From assembly GCF_003386205.1 (NCBI RefSeq), contig NZ_QRDY01000006.1:228666-292665 (forward strand): 64,000 nucleotides of DNA. The letters are read 5' to 3'. Numbering within the stretch: the first letter of the stretch is position 1; the number at the start of each line of letters is the position of its first letter. Origin of the DNA: Cohnella lupini (GTDB lineage: Bacteria > Bacillota > Bacilli > Paenibacillales > Paenibacillaceae). Below are positions 8,711 through 17,542 of this stretch, piece after piece. Both the position numbers and the translations under genes were made by a program. Below the pieces are notes generated by a model, which did not search any database, was not told the DNA's origin, and worked only from the letters and a program-made list of their open reading frames with translations.

Positions 8711-9746
8711 GGCTCACTTCTCCCGTCGTTGCGATCCATTGCTGAAGTTTATTGGCCGCGAGGCCGGAGTCGATCGTCGAAGCGGCGACTCTGACGCCGT
8801 CCGGCAACGAATCCGCGCGGCCCGAGACGTAAATGCATGCGCCCGCGTTCGCTAGGACGACATCGCGGTAAGCGCTTCTGTTGCCCGCGAGAACGTCGCG
8901 TATGATGGCGGCGTTCTCTTCCGCGTTTCCGCCCTGCACCTCGTCGAGGGACACCGTCGTTAGGCCGAGCTGTTCGGGAGTGATGTCATAAGTAAGGACT
9001 ACCCCGTCTCTTAGCTCGGATACTTGGGTAGGCGCGGATATGCTGATTTCGTCCAATCCGTCGTAGCTGCCGACGACCATTGCTTTCTTCAAGCCTAGCC
9101 GGGACAACACTTCCGCTACCGTCGCGGTGCGCGTCCGATCGTATAAACCGATGAGCTGCCGGTCCGCGTTCGCCGGATTAGCCAATGGTCCGAGCATGTT
9201 GAATATGGTGCGCACGCCCAACTCTTTCCTTGGAACCGCGGCGTGCTTCAATGCCGGATGGTACAGCTGCGCGAACATAAAGCATATCCCCGTTTTGTCG
9301 AGGCATTCCGCGGCTTGCTCGGGCGTTAAGTTGATGTTGACGCCAAGGGCCTCCAGCACATCCGCGCTGCCCGCTTTGCCGGACATCGCGCGATTCCCGT
9401 GTTTGGCAACGCGAGCTCCCGCCGCCGCCGCGATTACGGCCGAAACAGTCGAGATATTAAATTTATGGATACCCGATCCGCCGGTTCCGCACGTATCGAG
9501 AAGATCATGATTTTCCGTGGCGACGTGGTTGGAGAAAGCTCTCATCGCTTCCGCGAATCCGGTGATCTCTTCGACCGTCTCGCCTTTCATGCGAAGCGCA
9601 ATGACGGTTCCGCTGATTTGCGCGGGCGTCGCCTCGCCTTTCATAATCGTCGTCATCGCTCCGTACGCCTCGTCGCGAGTCAAATCGCCGCCGCTAATTA
9701 TTTTGTTCAACGCCTGCGGTAAACTTATCGTTAGAGTATCGCTCAT
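8700..9746 (-). CDS. trpD: Anthranilate phosphoribosyltransferase
   Basis: A 348-residue enzyme that transfers phosphoribose from PRPP to anthranilate. The PRPP-binding glycine motif DTCGTGGSG lies near residue 84, KHGNRAMSGKAGSADVLEALG near 114, and a helical N-terminal domain precedes them. It follows trpE with 21 bases between and overlaps trpC by 11. It is a stand-alone TrpD without a fused glutamine amidotransferase. No trpG was found in the window; in B. subtilis that subunit comes from the folate operon. Confidence 0.96.
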   Translation of the reverse strand: MSDTLTISLPQALNKIISGGDLTRDEAYGAMTTIMKGEATPAQISGTVIALRMKGETVEEITGFAEAMRAFSNHVATENHDLLDTCGTGGSGIHKFNISTVSAVIAAAAGARVAKHGNRAMSGKAGSADVLEALGVNINLTPEQAAECLDKTGICFMFAQLYHPALKHAAVPRKELGVRTIFNMLGPLANPANADRQLIGLYDRTRTATVAEVLSRLGLKKAMVVGSYDGLDEISISAPTQVSELRDGVVLTYDITPEQLGLTTVSLDEVQGGNAEENAAIIRDVLAGNRSAYRDVVLANAGACIYVSGRADSLPDGVRVAASTIDSGLAANKLQQWIATTGEVSHVS

Positions 9747-9767
9747 TTGACCGGATTCCCCTTCCCC

Positions 9768-11348
9768 TTAGTCATAGTCCAGATTCGTGCGGCGGTCTCC
9801 CGCCAGGACGACCGGAAAATCATTGGCGGAGCGCTTGGAAGATCCCGCGGCAGGAAACGCCGCTTCCGCGGAGCGGATCGCTTTGAGCATCCCTTTCGCT
9901 TTGTTGACGGTCTCTTCGTACTCGTTCTCCGGAACGGAATCCCAGACGATTCCCGCTCCGGCTTGCACGTATGCTTTGCCGTGCTTGAAAATGATCGTCC
10001 GAATCGTGATGCATGTATTTAGATTGCCCGAGAAGCCCAAGTACCCGATAGCGCCGGCATACGCTCCTCTGGCTTCGTTCTCTAATTCGGCTATGATTTC
10101 CATCGCTCGGAGCTTCGGGGCTCCGGATACCGTTCCCGCCGGAAGGCAAGAAAGGAACGCATCGTAGAAATCCTTATCCGGCCGGAGTTGGCCGGTTACG
10201 TTCGATACGATGTGCATGACGTGGGAGTAACGCTCGATCTCCATGTAACTGTCGCATTTGACCGTTCCGAAGGTCGATACCCTTCCAAGATCGTTGCGCC
10301 CCAGATCGACGAGCATGACGTGCTCCGCCCGCTCCTTCTCGTCTGCCAACAATTCTTTTTCGAGCGCCAGATCTTCCTCCGGCGTTTTACCCCTCGGTCT
10401 TGTACCCGCGATCGGTCGAGTTTCCACTTTGCCGTTATCCACCTTGACCAGGAGCTCCGGAGAAGTTCCGACGACGACTTCGTCATCCAGCTTCAGCACG
10501 TACATGTACGGCGAAGGATTCATCGTCCTCAGTACGCGGTACACGTGTAACGGGTCGACTTCCGTTTCGATATGGAATCGCTGCGACAACACGACTTGGA
10601 AGATGTCGCCCGCGCGAATATATTCCTTAGCCTGGTTGACATTATCCAGAAATTGCTGCTTGGTCAGGTTGGACTTGATTTCTCCAAGGTCCGGATCCTG
10701 AGGCGGCGTACCTCTCGACGGCTGAGTTTGAATCGGCTGCTGGATCCTGCGGATCGTATCGTCGATCGCGTTTAGCGTTTCCAAGTAGGCGGTTTCGATG
10801 TTCGCGTCCGTCGCGCCTTCGGCAACGTGTACGTTCCCGATGACGAGCACTTGCTGCTTGAAGTGGTCGAATACGATAACGCGGTCGCAGAACATGAATT
10901 GCATATCGTCCATGTTCAGATCGTCCGTCGGATGAGGCGGCAGCTTTTTCTCGTAATATTGAAGCAGGTCGTATCCGAAAAATCCGATCGCGCCTCCCGT
11001 GAACGGAGGAAGCTCCGTCAATGCCGGGCTCCGATAGGAACGAAGCTTTTCGCGTAGGAGCTGCAACGGCTCGGTCGTTTCGTGAGTTTCGGATTTCCCG
11101 TTTTGCTCCAAGGTCAGCTGGCCCTTCTTCAGCTTCAGAACTAGGAACGGATCCGTGCCGATAAACGAATATCGCGCCCATTTAACACCGCCCTCGACGC
11201 TCTCCAGCAAGAACGCGCGCTTGTCTTTGCTAAGATGCTGGAACACACGGATCGGCGTTTCGGTGTCCGCCAGCAACCTGCGTACGACGGGAATGACGTT
11301 GTATTGTCCTGCCATGGCTTTGATACCTTGAAGCTCCAGCTGATCCAT
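9768..11348 (-). CDS. trpE: Anthranilate synthase component I
   Basis: A 526-residue enzyme that makes anthranilate from chorismate, the committed tryptophan step. The tryptophan feedback motif LLES is at residues 47-50. The C-terminal chorismate-binding domain carries IAGTRPRG, DLGRNDLG and the SGAPKLRAMEII segment. The start at 11348 has an AAGGAG site. The gene is preceded by its own promoter and a TRAP-controlled attenuator, so it starts the trp transcript independently of aroH. The glutamine-hydrolysing partner is not nearby. Confidence 0.96.
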   Translation of the reverse strand: MDQLELQGIKAMAGQYNVIPVVRRLLADTETPIRVFQHLSKDKRAFLLESVEGGVKWARYSFIGTDPFLVLKLKKGQLTLEQNGKSETHETTEPLQLLREKLRSYRSPALTELPPFTGGAIGFFGYDLLQYYEKKLPPHPTDDLNMDDMQFMFCDRVIVFDHFKQQVLVIGNVHVAEGATDANIETAYLETLNAIDDTIRRIQQPIQTQPSRGTPPQDPDLGEIKSNLTKQQFLDNVNQAKEYIRAGDIFQVVLSQRFHIETEVDPLHVYRVLRTMNPSPYMYVLKLDDEVVVGTSPELLVKVDNGKVETRPIAGTRPRGKTPEEDLALEKELLADEKERAEHVMLVDLGRNDLGRVSTFGTVKCDSYMEIERYSHVMHIVSNVTGQLRPDKDFYDAFLSCLPAGTVSGAPKLRAMEIIAELENEARGAYAGAIGYLGFSGNLNTCITIRTIIFKHGKAYVQAGAGIVWDSVPENEYEETVNKAKGMLKAIRSAEAAFPAAGSSKRSANDFPVVLAGDRRTNLDYD

Positions 11349-11382
11349 CGTCGATCTCTCCTTTTTAGAGCTTTATGCCATC

Positions 11383-11411
11383 AAAAAAGCACCCCTGCTC
11401 AGCAGAGATGC
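11383..11411 (-). terminator. trp leader attenuator terminator
   Basis: On the minus strand GCATCTCTGCT pairs along its whole length with AGCAGGGGTGC (with G-U pairs) and six T follow, 35-65 bases before trpE. The 5' arm can instead pair with the GAG-repeat region at 11503-11514, so the hairpin is conditional. Confidence 0.9.
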
Positions 11412-11487
11412 GCGTAATCGATAAGTTTAGGCTCCGACTTCATCGTGTCAGCACGGTAATTCCCATGCATCGCCGACGATACGGATA

Positions 11488-11515
11488 CTCCGCTCATCTC
11501 TTCTCATCTCTACTC
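11488..11515 (-). promoter_or_regulatory. TRAP-binding site in the trp leader
   Basis: Six GAG triplets separated by exactly two bases each (spacers TA, AT, AA, AT, CG) read on the minus strand. This is the recognition pattern of the trp RNA-binding attenuation protein, whose gene mtrB is at 23242-23463. AGTAGAGATGAG within it is complementary (11 of 12 with one G-U) to the 5' arm of the attenuator, forming the antiterminator. B. subtilis has 11 triplets; only six clear ones are seen here. Confidence 0.9.
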
Positions 11516-11575
11516 GCACCCGCGTAAGTTATCGTCCCTATGGCCGACCGTTCCGCGATGCATAATATGAGTATA

Positions 11576-11605
11576 AATATAGCATTCCTCGGCGGTTAGC
11601 GTCAA
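11576..11605 (-). promoter_or_regulatory. trp operon promoter
   Basis: TTGACG (11600-11605) and TATATT (11576-11581) with an 18-base spacer on the minus strand. It predicts a leader of about 220 nt before trpE that carries the TRAP site and attenuator. Confidence 0.8.
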
Positions 11606-11664
11606 CATTATTCTATGCTTGTTTCGGCGACCATTCCAAGCTACCCTACAAGACTTTTTCACCC

Positions 11665-12358
11665 AAGTGCCTCTTTGGCGAGTTAAAGCGGCCGTCCGCT
11701 CTAACCTCACTAAAAGTGCCTCATTCATCGATTTAAAGCGGCAGGGCCGCTCTATCTTCCTCCAAAGTAACTCATTCGCCGATTTAAAGCGGCGTCGCCG
11801 CTCTAACCTCCACCAGAGTGCCTCTTTCGCTGATTTACAGCGGCAGGGCCGCTCTATCCTCACTCAAAGTGCCTCATTCATCGATTTAAAGCGGCGACGC
11901 CGCTCTAACTTCCTCAAAGTGCCTCGTTCGCCGATTTAAAGCGGCTGGGCCGCTCTATCTTCCTCCAAAGTACCTCGTTTGCCGATTTAAAGCGGTGACG
12001 CCGCTCTAGCTTCCTCCAAAGTACCTCTTTCGCCGATTTGAAGCGGCAGCGCCGCTCTATCCTCACTCAAAGTGCCTCATTCAGAGATTTAAAGCGGCGA
12101 CGCCGCTCTAACTTCCTCCAAAGTGCCTCATTCGCCGATTTAAAGCGGCGACGCCGCTCTAACTTCCTCCAAAGTACCTCTTTCGCCGATTTAAAGCGGC
12201 AGCGCCGCTCTATCCTCACTCAAAGTGCCTCATTCATCGATTTAAAGCGGCAGGGCCGCTCTATCTTCCTCCAAAGTACCTCTTTCGCCGATTTAAAGCG
12301 GCGACACCGCTCTAATTTCCTCCAAAGTGCCTCTTTCGCTGATTTACAGCGGCAGGGC
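11665..12358. repeat. Array of 14 hairpin repeats, 51-bp period
   Basis: Fourteen tandem units, anchored on AAAGCGG at about 11685, 11735, 11786, 11837, 11888, 11938, 11989, 12040, 12091, 12142, 12193, 12244, 12295 and 12346. The period is 51 bp, except 50 bp at two steps. Each unit holds an inverted repeat AGCGGC-NNN-GCCGCT with loops GAC, AGG, AGC, TGG or GTC; linkers read like CTCATTCGCCGATTT and CTTCCTCCAAAGTGC. The last unit is truncated inside its hairpin, 17 bases from the stop of the next gene. It is not a CRISPR array, because the linkers are also repeated. Reading frames stay open through it because 51 is a multiple of three, but I see no evidence of translation. Confidence 0.9.
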
Positions 12359-12375
12359 ATTACTAACACTGTTCT

Positions 12376-13050
12376 CTACCACAATAGCTTGCTTGCGCCT
12401 TCAACGAGTACATATTCATGATTGCGTCTCAAGCCTTCAATATGCGGTTTTATAAGATTCCGGCGAATTAACGATCGCAAAACCTCACGGCAAAACTCCG
12501 TCCCCTTCCCTAAGCACGTCTTCACATCGTCCATTCGGAAAGATCTCGCTAACCACAACGCATATCTAATGACCTCTCGCTCATAAATAGTCGCTTGCTG
12601 GTACGAAGCCGAGCTCGCATTACCGGCATGTCTACCGTACAACTCATACAAAGCCCTTCTGCACATATCCGGTTTCTTGGCCATCTCGTCATACGTGAAG
12701 GGAATATACTTGATATCCAATGCGACCATGCTGCGAACCCTCACTTTTTCAAAATCGAATCGAGGACGAGTAATCGTCTCCGCATGGGGTACGTATCCTT
12801 CAGCCTCCAATCCAAAGCGAAAATTCTCATCCACGGCGTCGACGTAAGCCTTGACTCCCGATAAAGTAATCATCTCTTTTTCTAACGTAATTCCTTTGTA
12901 CGACTTGCGTACCGGCCAAATAATATCGACGAGCAGCTTTCTTTCTCCTTCGCCCTGTTGTTGCAACTGCACCAGCCGCATTCCCGTTGCCTGACTCTTC
13001 TGTTCATCTAACAACTTTTGATACTCATATTCCGCTTCCGAAATTGACAT
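12376..13050 (-). CDS. Endonuclease-like protein with possible winged-helix C-terminus
   Basis: A 224-residue soluble protein with a GGAGGG site 7 bases before its ATG. Residues about 35-140 have the layout of a small PD-(D/E)XK nuclease: conserved-looking GERKLLVDIIWP, acidic LEKE at 56-59, Asp71, and Glu82-Ala-Glu84-Gly, then a final IPFTYDEMAKKPDMCRRAL segment like the ends of Vsr/DUF559-type domains. Residues about 150-215 are helical and end in a strand pair, which suggests a winged helix. It resembles, from memory, a family common in Paenibacillaceae. Its 3' end abuts the hairpin-repeat array and it sits inside the aromatic supraoperon. Nuclease activity is inferred, not shown. Confidence 0.6.
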   Translation of the reverse strand: MSISEAEYEYQKLLDEQKSQATGMRLVQLQQQGEGERKLLVDIIWPVRKSYKGITLEKEMITLSGVKAYVDAVDENFRFGLEAEGYVPHAETITRPRFDFEKVRVRSMVALDIKYIPFTYDEMAKKPDMCRRALYELYGRHAGNASSASYQQATIYEREVIRYALWLARSFRMDDVKTCLGKGTEFCREVLRSLIRRNLIKPHIEGLRRNHEYVLVEGASKLLW

Positions 13051-13079
13051 TCGCTTTCCCTCCGACAGTGAATTTAAAT

Positions 13080-13115
13080 AAAAAAAACGCCGAGCTCTCG
13101 GGCAGAGAGATCGGC
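13080..13115 (-). terminator. Terminator of the aroC-aroB-aroH operon
   Basis: On the minus strand CGCCGATCTCTC pairs with GAGAGCTCGGCG (one mismatch), with seven T after it. It separates aroH from the inserted gene and from trp, so trp needs its own promoter. Confidence 0.92.
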
Positions 13116-13204
13116 GTGTGCTTCACGCAATTAGAACGAACTATTAGGTGCTAGGCGTGCTACTGGGCGTGTAACTAATTTACTGATGCTGGCTTCATTA
13201 CAAA

Positions 13205-13573
13205 TTACTTACCGGCCAAATCCGGACGAAGAGCTTGAGCTCCGTTCAAGTAAACGTGGCGGACTTCCTTCTGGGAAGCTGTCGTGTTGACGAGCACCAT
13301 GAGGCGGATGCATTTCTCAAGGCTTCCTTTAACCGGAACCTCTAAGGAGCACATCAGCGGTACGAGCTCCCAGCCAGCCATTTGGCGGATCGCCCGTGCC
13401 GGAAAAGTCGCGTCCAGATCCTGTGTTACCGTCACGAATACGCTAGCGATATCCTCAGGGGTAAAATGGTTGACTTCAACAATACCATTCAGCAGTTGGA
13501 TCGTCGCATCCAAGATCGGACCCTCTTCATTCAATTCTACCGTTATGGCTCCGCGAATTCCCCTCACGCTCAT
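13205..13573 (-). CDS. aroH: Chorismate mutase, AroH type
   Basis: A 122-residue trimeric monofunctional chorismate mutase that rearranges chorismate to prephenate, feeding TyrA and phenylalanine synthesis. MSVRGIRGAITVE at the N-terminus and MCSLEVPVKGSLEKCIRLMVLVNT near residues 75-97 are typical of the AroH (not AroQ) fold. The start overlaps the aroB stop by 4 bases. Length matches the B. subtilis enzyme. The gene is last in aroC-aroB-aroH before a strong terminator. Confidence 0.95.
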   Translation of the reverse strand: MSVRGIRGAITVELNEEGPILDATIQLLNGIVEVNHFTPEDIASVFVTVTQDLDATFPARAIRQMAGWELVPLMCSLEVPVKGSLEKCIRLMVLVNTTASQKEVRHVYLNGAQALRPDLAGK

Positions 13574-14685
13574 AGCCGTTCATTCCCCTCTCTTAATCCG
13601 TCCACGATTTCTCTTACCCATGATGATGGAACGTCATTGCGTATTTCCACGGAACCGATCGCGGTCGGTACGACGAATACCATTTTCCCCTCGGAAAACT
13701 TCTTATCGTGCAGCATGGCGCTCATAATGCCATCTGTATCGCAACTGTCCGGGATGCGCACGGGAAGACCGAACTTCGCGAAAATCCGTTCCGTTTCCTC
13801 GGCTATCTCGGCAGAATAACCGAACCTCGCGGCCAAGCGCGCGGAACCGACCATGCCGATGGCGATGGCTTCTCCATGGAGCAGCTCGCCGTACCCGGCA
13901 ACCGCCTCGAGCGCATGGCCGATCGTATGACCGAGATTCAGAATGGCGCGCAAATCATTTTCGCGTTCGTCTCGCGATACGACGATGGATTTGACTTTGC
14001 AGCCTTCGTACAAAGCGTATCCCAAAGAATCCGAATCCAATGCCAGCAGCTTATCGGCATTGTCGTCGCACCAAGCGACGAATTGTTCGTTCCAAATAAG
14101 CCCATGCTTGATCACCTCTGAAAGACCGGCGCGAACCTCGCGAACGGGAAGACTAGCTAAAGTGTCCAAGTCATATAGAACGAACTCCGGCTGATGAAAA
14201 GCTCCGATAATGTTTTTGGCCAATCGGTGGTTCACCGCCACCTTGCCGCCAACGCTGCTGTCATGGGCAAGAATCGTCGTAGGCATCTGCACGAAACGGA
14301 CTCCCCGCATATAAGAAGCAGCCACGAAGCCGGCGAGATCGCCGACGACACCGCCGCCAAGAGCGATTACCGTCGATTTGCGGTCCAATCCGGCCTGGAG
14401 AGCCGTCCCTACCAATTCGTCGAGAACTTCGAGACATTTCGATGCTTCGCCGGAAGGAACGACGGCGGTCGTGACCGCATACCCAGCCTCTCCAAGTGAA
14501 GCTTCGACCTTATCGGCATACAAATCGACAACGGAGGAGTCGGTTACGAGAAGAATCGGCGACTTCACCGGTAAACCATGCTTTAAGAACAACTCACCGG
14601 CTTGAGCAATCAAATCCGTGCCGATATATATGGGATAAGAACGCTCCCCTAATTCAACCTGAAGTTCCCTTGTCCCGCCCGCCAT
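13570..14685 (-). CDS. aroB: 3-Dehydroquinate synthase
   Basis: A 371-residue NAD- and divalent-metal-dependent enzyme, second step of the shikimate pathway (DAHP to 3-dehydroquinate). The NAD motif GGGVVGDLAGFVAA lies near residue 104, and the metal ligands fall in the GLSEVIKHG and HGEAIAIGM segments. The frame opens 49 codons upstream, but the ATG at 14685 ([12 protein letters not shown]) overlaps the aroC stop by one base (TAATG) and gives the normal family length. Confidence 0.95.
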   Translation of the reverse strand: MAGGTRELQVELGERSYPIYIGTDLIAQAGELFLKHGLPVKSPILLVTDSSVVDLYADKVEASLGEAGYAVTTAVVPSGEASKCLEVLDELVGTALQAGLDRKSTVIALGGGVVGDLAGFVAASYMRGVRFVQMPTTILAHDSSVGGKVAVNHRLAKNIIGAFHQPEFVLYDLDTLASLPVREVRAGLSEVIKHGLIWNEQFVAWCDDNADKLLALDSDSLGYALYEGCKVKSIVVSRDERENDLRAILNLGHTIGHALEAVAGYGELLHGEAIAIGMVGSARLAARFGYSAEIAEETERIFAKFGLPVRIPDSCDTDGIMSAMLHDKKFSEGKMVFVVPTAIGSVEIRNDVPSSWVREIVDGLREGNERL

Positions 14686-15854
14686 TAGTAAGCCTCGACT
14701 TGACTCAGATAATGATCCAAATTCGCTTGAATTTCTTCGATGGAATCTCCGCCGAATTTCTCCAGGAACGCTTTGGCAACTTCCCAAGTCACGACATGCT
14801 CCATAACGACGCTTGCCGCCGGAACGGCGCAAGCATCGGAGCGTTCGACCTGCGCGGTAAACGCTTCTTTCGTATCGATATCTACGCTCGCAAGGGGCTT
14901 GTATAACGTCGGTATCGGCTTCATCACTCCGCGAACGACGATAGGCTCACCAGTCGTCATCCCGCCTTCGAATCCGCCTGCGCGGTTGGATGCGCGATGG
15001 AATCCTTTATCGGCTGTATGCAGAATCTCATCATGCACTTTAGAGCCGGGAATACGGGCCGCTTCGAATCCGATGCCCACCTCGACGCCTTTGAACGCGT
15101 TAATGGACACGACCGCTTGAGCGATGCGACCGTCAAGCTTGCGATCCCATTGCACGTGGCTCCCGAGGCCCACCGGCAATCCGGTAATGATGCATTCGAC
15201 GACGCCGCCTATCGTATCGCCTTCCGCTTTCATGCGATCGATTAACTCTATCATCTTCTGCTCCGCGTCCTTGTCCGCGACTCTAACGGGAGATTCTTCC
15301 GTAACCGCGATAAGCTCATCGATAGGAAGCGTTGGAGCAGCGGCCACGACTTCGCCTATCGAAACGACGTGCCCGGCGACTTTAATGCCGAATTTCGCCA
15401 ACAGTTGGCGGGCAATCGCTCCCACGGCTACGCGGGCAGCAGTCTCTCTCGCGCTTGAACGCTCAAGCACGTTGCGCAAGTCTTTAAGATTATATTTCAA
15501 TCCGCCGTTCAGATCGGCATGTCCCGGACGGGGCCGGAATACGCGGCGCTTCGCCTCGTCATTCCCTTCTACCGGCTCAACGTTCATTACGGAAGTCCAA
15601 TGCTTCCAGTCCTTGTTCTCGACGACGACAGCAACGGGAGCCCCCGTCGTGCGGCCATGCCGCACGCCGCCGACGATCTGCGCCGTATCTGTCTCGATCT
15701 GCATGCGGCGTCCTCGGCCGTGACCTTTCTGCCGACGCTGCAATTGAAAATTCAAAGCTTCGAAATCAAGCTCCAGATTGCTAGGTAATCCTTCGATAAT
15801 GGCTGTAAGCTGCGGTCCATGCGTTTCTCCCGCTGTCAAATAACGTAAACTCAA
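14685..15854 (-). CDS. aroC: Chorismate synthase
   Basis: A 389-residue flavin-dependent enzyme that makes chorismate from EPSP, the branch point for trp, tyr/phe and, via MqnA, menaquinone. Signature segments are [14 protein letters not shown] near the start, GRGRRMQIE near 50 and RPGHADLNG near 108. I chose the TTG at 15854 (reads [10 protein letters not shown]) because GGGGAGGAA precedes it by 8 bases; the GTG at 15878 has no site upstream and would bury that sequence in the frame. The B. subtilis gene in this position was formerly called aroF. Confidence 0.93.
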   Translation of the reverse strand: MSLRYLTAGETHGPQLTAIIEGLPSNLELDFEALNFQLQRRQKGHGRGRRMQIETDTAQIVGGVRHGRTTGAPVAVVVENKDWKHWTSVMNVEPVEGNDEAKRRVFRPRPGHADLNGGLKYNLKDLRNVLERSSARETAARVAVGAIARQLLAKFGIKVAGHVVSIGEVVAAAPTLPIDELIAVTEESPVRVADKDAEQKMIELIDRMKAEGDTIGGVVECIITGLPVGLGSHVQWDRKLDGRIAQAVVSINAFKGVEVGIGFEAARIPGSKVHDEILHTADKGFHRASNRAGGFEGGMTTGEPIVVRGVMKPIPTLYKPLASVDIDTKEAFTAQVERSDACAVPAASVVMEHVVTWEVAKAFLEKFGGDSIEEIQANLDHYLSQVEAY

Positions 15855-15935
15855 GCTCGGTTCCTCCCCTTTAGCCACAAAAGCCGTGAATATCTTTGAT
15901 CATTATAGTACAGCGTTAAAGCGTTTGACAAGAAA

Positions 15936-15962
15936 ACAGCCCGTCAGGTACGGACGGACTGT
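15936..15962 (-). terminator. Terminator after the small HTH-like gene
   Basis: ACAGTCCGTC pairs with GACGGGCTGT on the minus strand, followed by TTTTCTTG. It starts within the last codons of the 53-residue gene and separates it from aroC. The T tract is short. Confidence 0.7.
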
Positions 15963-16105
15963 TTCTTATTCGCTTTCGGACGCGTTATTCTAGAATCCCT
16001 CACATAGCCGAGCAATTCCACGTTATCCAAACCTAATATTTGCGCGCATTCCTGCACGGAAATCAACCCTCGCCTGTATGCGGCTATGACTTTGCGTTTG
16101 TCCAT
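15944..16105 (-). CDS. Small helix-turn-helix-like protein
   Basis: A 53-residue basic protein starting MDKRKVIAAYRRGL, with a GGAGGGAACC site directly before the ATG at 16105. The segment RRGLISVQECAQILGLDNVELLGYV looks like a helix-turn-helix, so it may bind DNA. An upstream frame extension to 16162 lacks a ribosome site. It lies between cheR and aroC on the same strand. I cannot assign a role; it could be a small regulator or an adaptor. Confidence 0.7.
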   Translation of the reverse strand: MDKRKVIAAYRRGLISVQECAQILGLDNVELLGYVRDSRITRPKANKKQSVRT

Positions 16106-16166
16106 GGTTCCCTCCGTGTGGGCTGAATAAGCCTTATTATCGGTAGGGAGCCTATTTAACATACGC

Positions 16167-16988
16167 TTAATTCATTCGCCGGTAAAAAAAAGTATCGGCT
16201 GTCTCTAATCCGTACTGGCCAGGGGAGAAAATCTGTTCCGTGCTTCCTACGAACAGCAATCCGCCGGGTTTAAGCGCGCGAGCAAACTTGCCGTAGAGCA
16301 CGTGCTTAGCTTCTTCAGTGAAATAGATCATGACATTACGGCAAACGATCAAGTCGTATTTCTCGCCGAAAGCATCCAGAAGCAAATTCTGTTTTTGGAA
16401 TTTGACAGCCTTTTTCAACCGTTCGGATACTTTGAAGGCACCATCCGCGGGCGTAAAATACTTATTCTTGTAATCTAGGGGCACGTCGCGCAAGGAACGT
16501 TCCAGGTAGCTGCCATCCTTAGCCTTTGCCAAGACGCCTTCATCGAGATCGGTCGCAAGCAGGCTCGTCCTGTCCAAGACGTTCAGGGAATCCAGAATCA
16601 TGCCGATCGTATAGGGCTCTTCGCCCGTGGAACAGGCGGCGCTCCAAATATTAAGCCGAGAATAATCTTTCATCATCTGAGGAAAAAATTTATCCCTTAG
16701 AACCTGCCAGCGAGTGGGATTGCGCCAAAATTCGGAAACGTTAATCGTCATCCTATCCAGGAATTCGTTGCGCAGCCGCGCATCGGAGGTAATTGCCGCG
16801 AAGTATTCGGTGAAGGACGCGTAGCCGTACTTCATCCTTAGCGTCGTCAATCGCCTCCGCATCTGATTTTCCTTGTACTGAGACAAATCGATGGAAGTCG
16901 ACTTCTTGATGTTGACGATAAAACGGGCAAAATCCTCGTCCTCGGACGAAGTCGAACCGGTATTTAAACTGGAACGTATGTCTCCCAT
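16167..16988 (-). CDS. cheR: Chemotaxis methyltransferase CheR
   Basis: A 273-residue SAM-dependent enzyme that methylates glutamates on chemoreceptors. The N-terminal helical CheR domain carries YKENQMRRRL near residue 39 and NVSEFWRNP near 83. The C-terminal Rossmann domain has SAACSTGEEPYTIGM at about 115-129 and DLIVCRNVMIYF near 216. The ndk-cheR-aroC order is the same as in B. subtilis, where cheR also sits apart from the main chemotaxis operon. Confidence 0.95.
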   Translation of the reverse strand: MGDIRSSLNTGSTSSEDEDFARFIVNIKKSTSIDLSQYKENQMRRRLTTLRMKYGYASFTEYFAAITSDARLRNEFLDRMTINVSEFWRNPTRWQVLRDKFFPQMMKDYSRLNIWSAACSTGEEPYTIGMILDSLNVLDRTSLLATDLDEGVLAKAKDGSYLERSLRDVPLDYKNKYFTPADGAFKVSERLKKAVKFQKQNLLLDAFGEKYDLIVCRNVMIYFTEEAKHVLYGKFARALKPGGLLFVGSTEQIFSPGQYGLETADTFFYRRMN

Positions 16989-17021
16989 GACGCTTCCGCT
17001 CTCCCTATGATCGTATAGACT

Positions 17022-17465
17022 CTATATCCAAACCTGTATCGCTTTGTCGTAAGAGACCAATTCTTCTTCGGAGAAAAAAATCTTGATTTCCCGTTCGGCG
17101 TTGTCATGGGAATCCGAGCCGTGAATCAAGTTGAAATTCGTATGTATGGCGAAGTCGCTGCGAATCGTACCGGGCGCCGCTTCGAGCGAGTTCGTCTTGC
17201 CGATTAACGCACGGCATAGTCCGACCGCTTGATCGCCTTCCCATACCATCGCGAACACGGGACCCGACGTAATGAAGTTCAGAAGCATATCGTAGAAATC
17301 CTTGCCTTTGTGCTCGGCGTAATGCTGCTCCGCGCGCTCCAAGGAAACATTCATCAACTTAGCCCCGATAAGCTTAAGACCTTTGCGCTCGAAGCGACCG
17401 ATGATCTCCCCGATTAAACCGCGCTGTACCCCGTCAGGCTTGACCATTAAGTATGTTTTCTCCAT
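17022..17465 (-). CDS. ndk: Nucleoside diphosphate kinase
   Basis: A 147-residue enzyme that transfers gamma-phosphate between nucleoside triphosphates and diphosphates. The phosphorylated histidine is His115 in NLIHGSDS, and [10 protein letters not shown] is at residues 7-16. I chose the ATG at 17465, which has GGGGTG upstream and matches family starts; six more codons are open upstream. It lies between hepT and cheR, as in B. subtilis. Confidence 0.96.
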   Translation of the reverse strand: MEKTYLMVKPDGVQRGLIGEIIGRFERKGLKLIGAKLMNVSLERAEQHYAEHKGKDFYDMLLNFITSGPVFAMVWEGDQAVGLCRALIGKTNSLEAAPGTIRSDFAIHTNFNLIHGSDSHDNAEREIKIFFSEEELVSYDKAIQVWI

Positions 17466-17542
17466 TAAGCACACCCCATTCATGTACGTGTTTCTTGCAT
17501 TTAACGATATCGTATCGACTATTTTACCATATTTTCGCCTTT

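Noticed and set aside
9768..11348. trpE fused to or accompanied by trpG
   Set aside because: TrpE ends after the chorismate-binding domain and no glutamine amidotransferase is encoded in the window.
11510..11863. Minus-strand open frame across array and trp promoter
   Set aside because: It is a by-product of the 51-bp period and covers the trp promoter; no ribosome site was seen.
11665..12358. CRISPR array
   Set aside because: The segments between hairpins are repeated too, unit length is constant at 51 bp and no cas gene is near.
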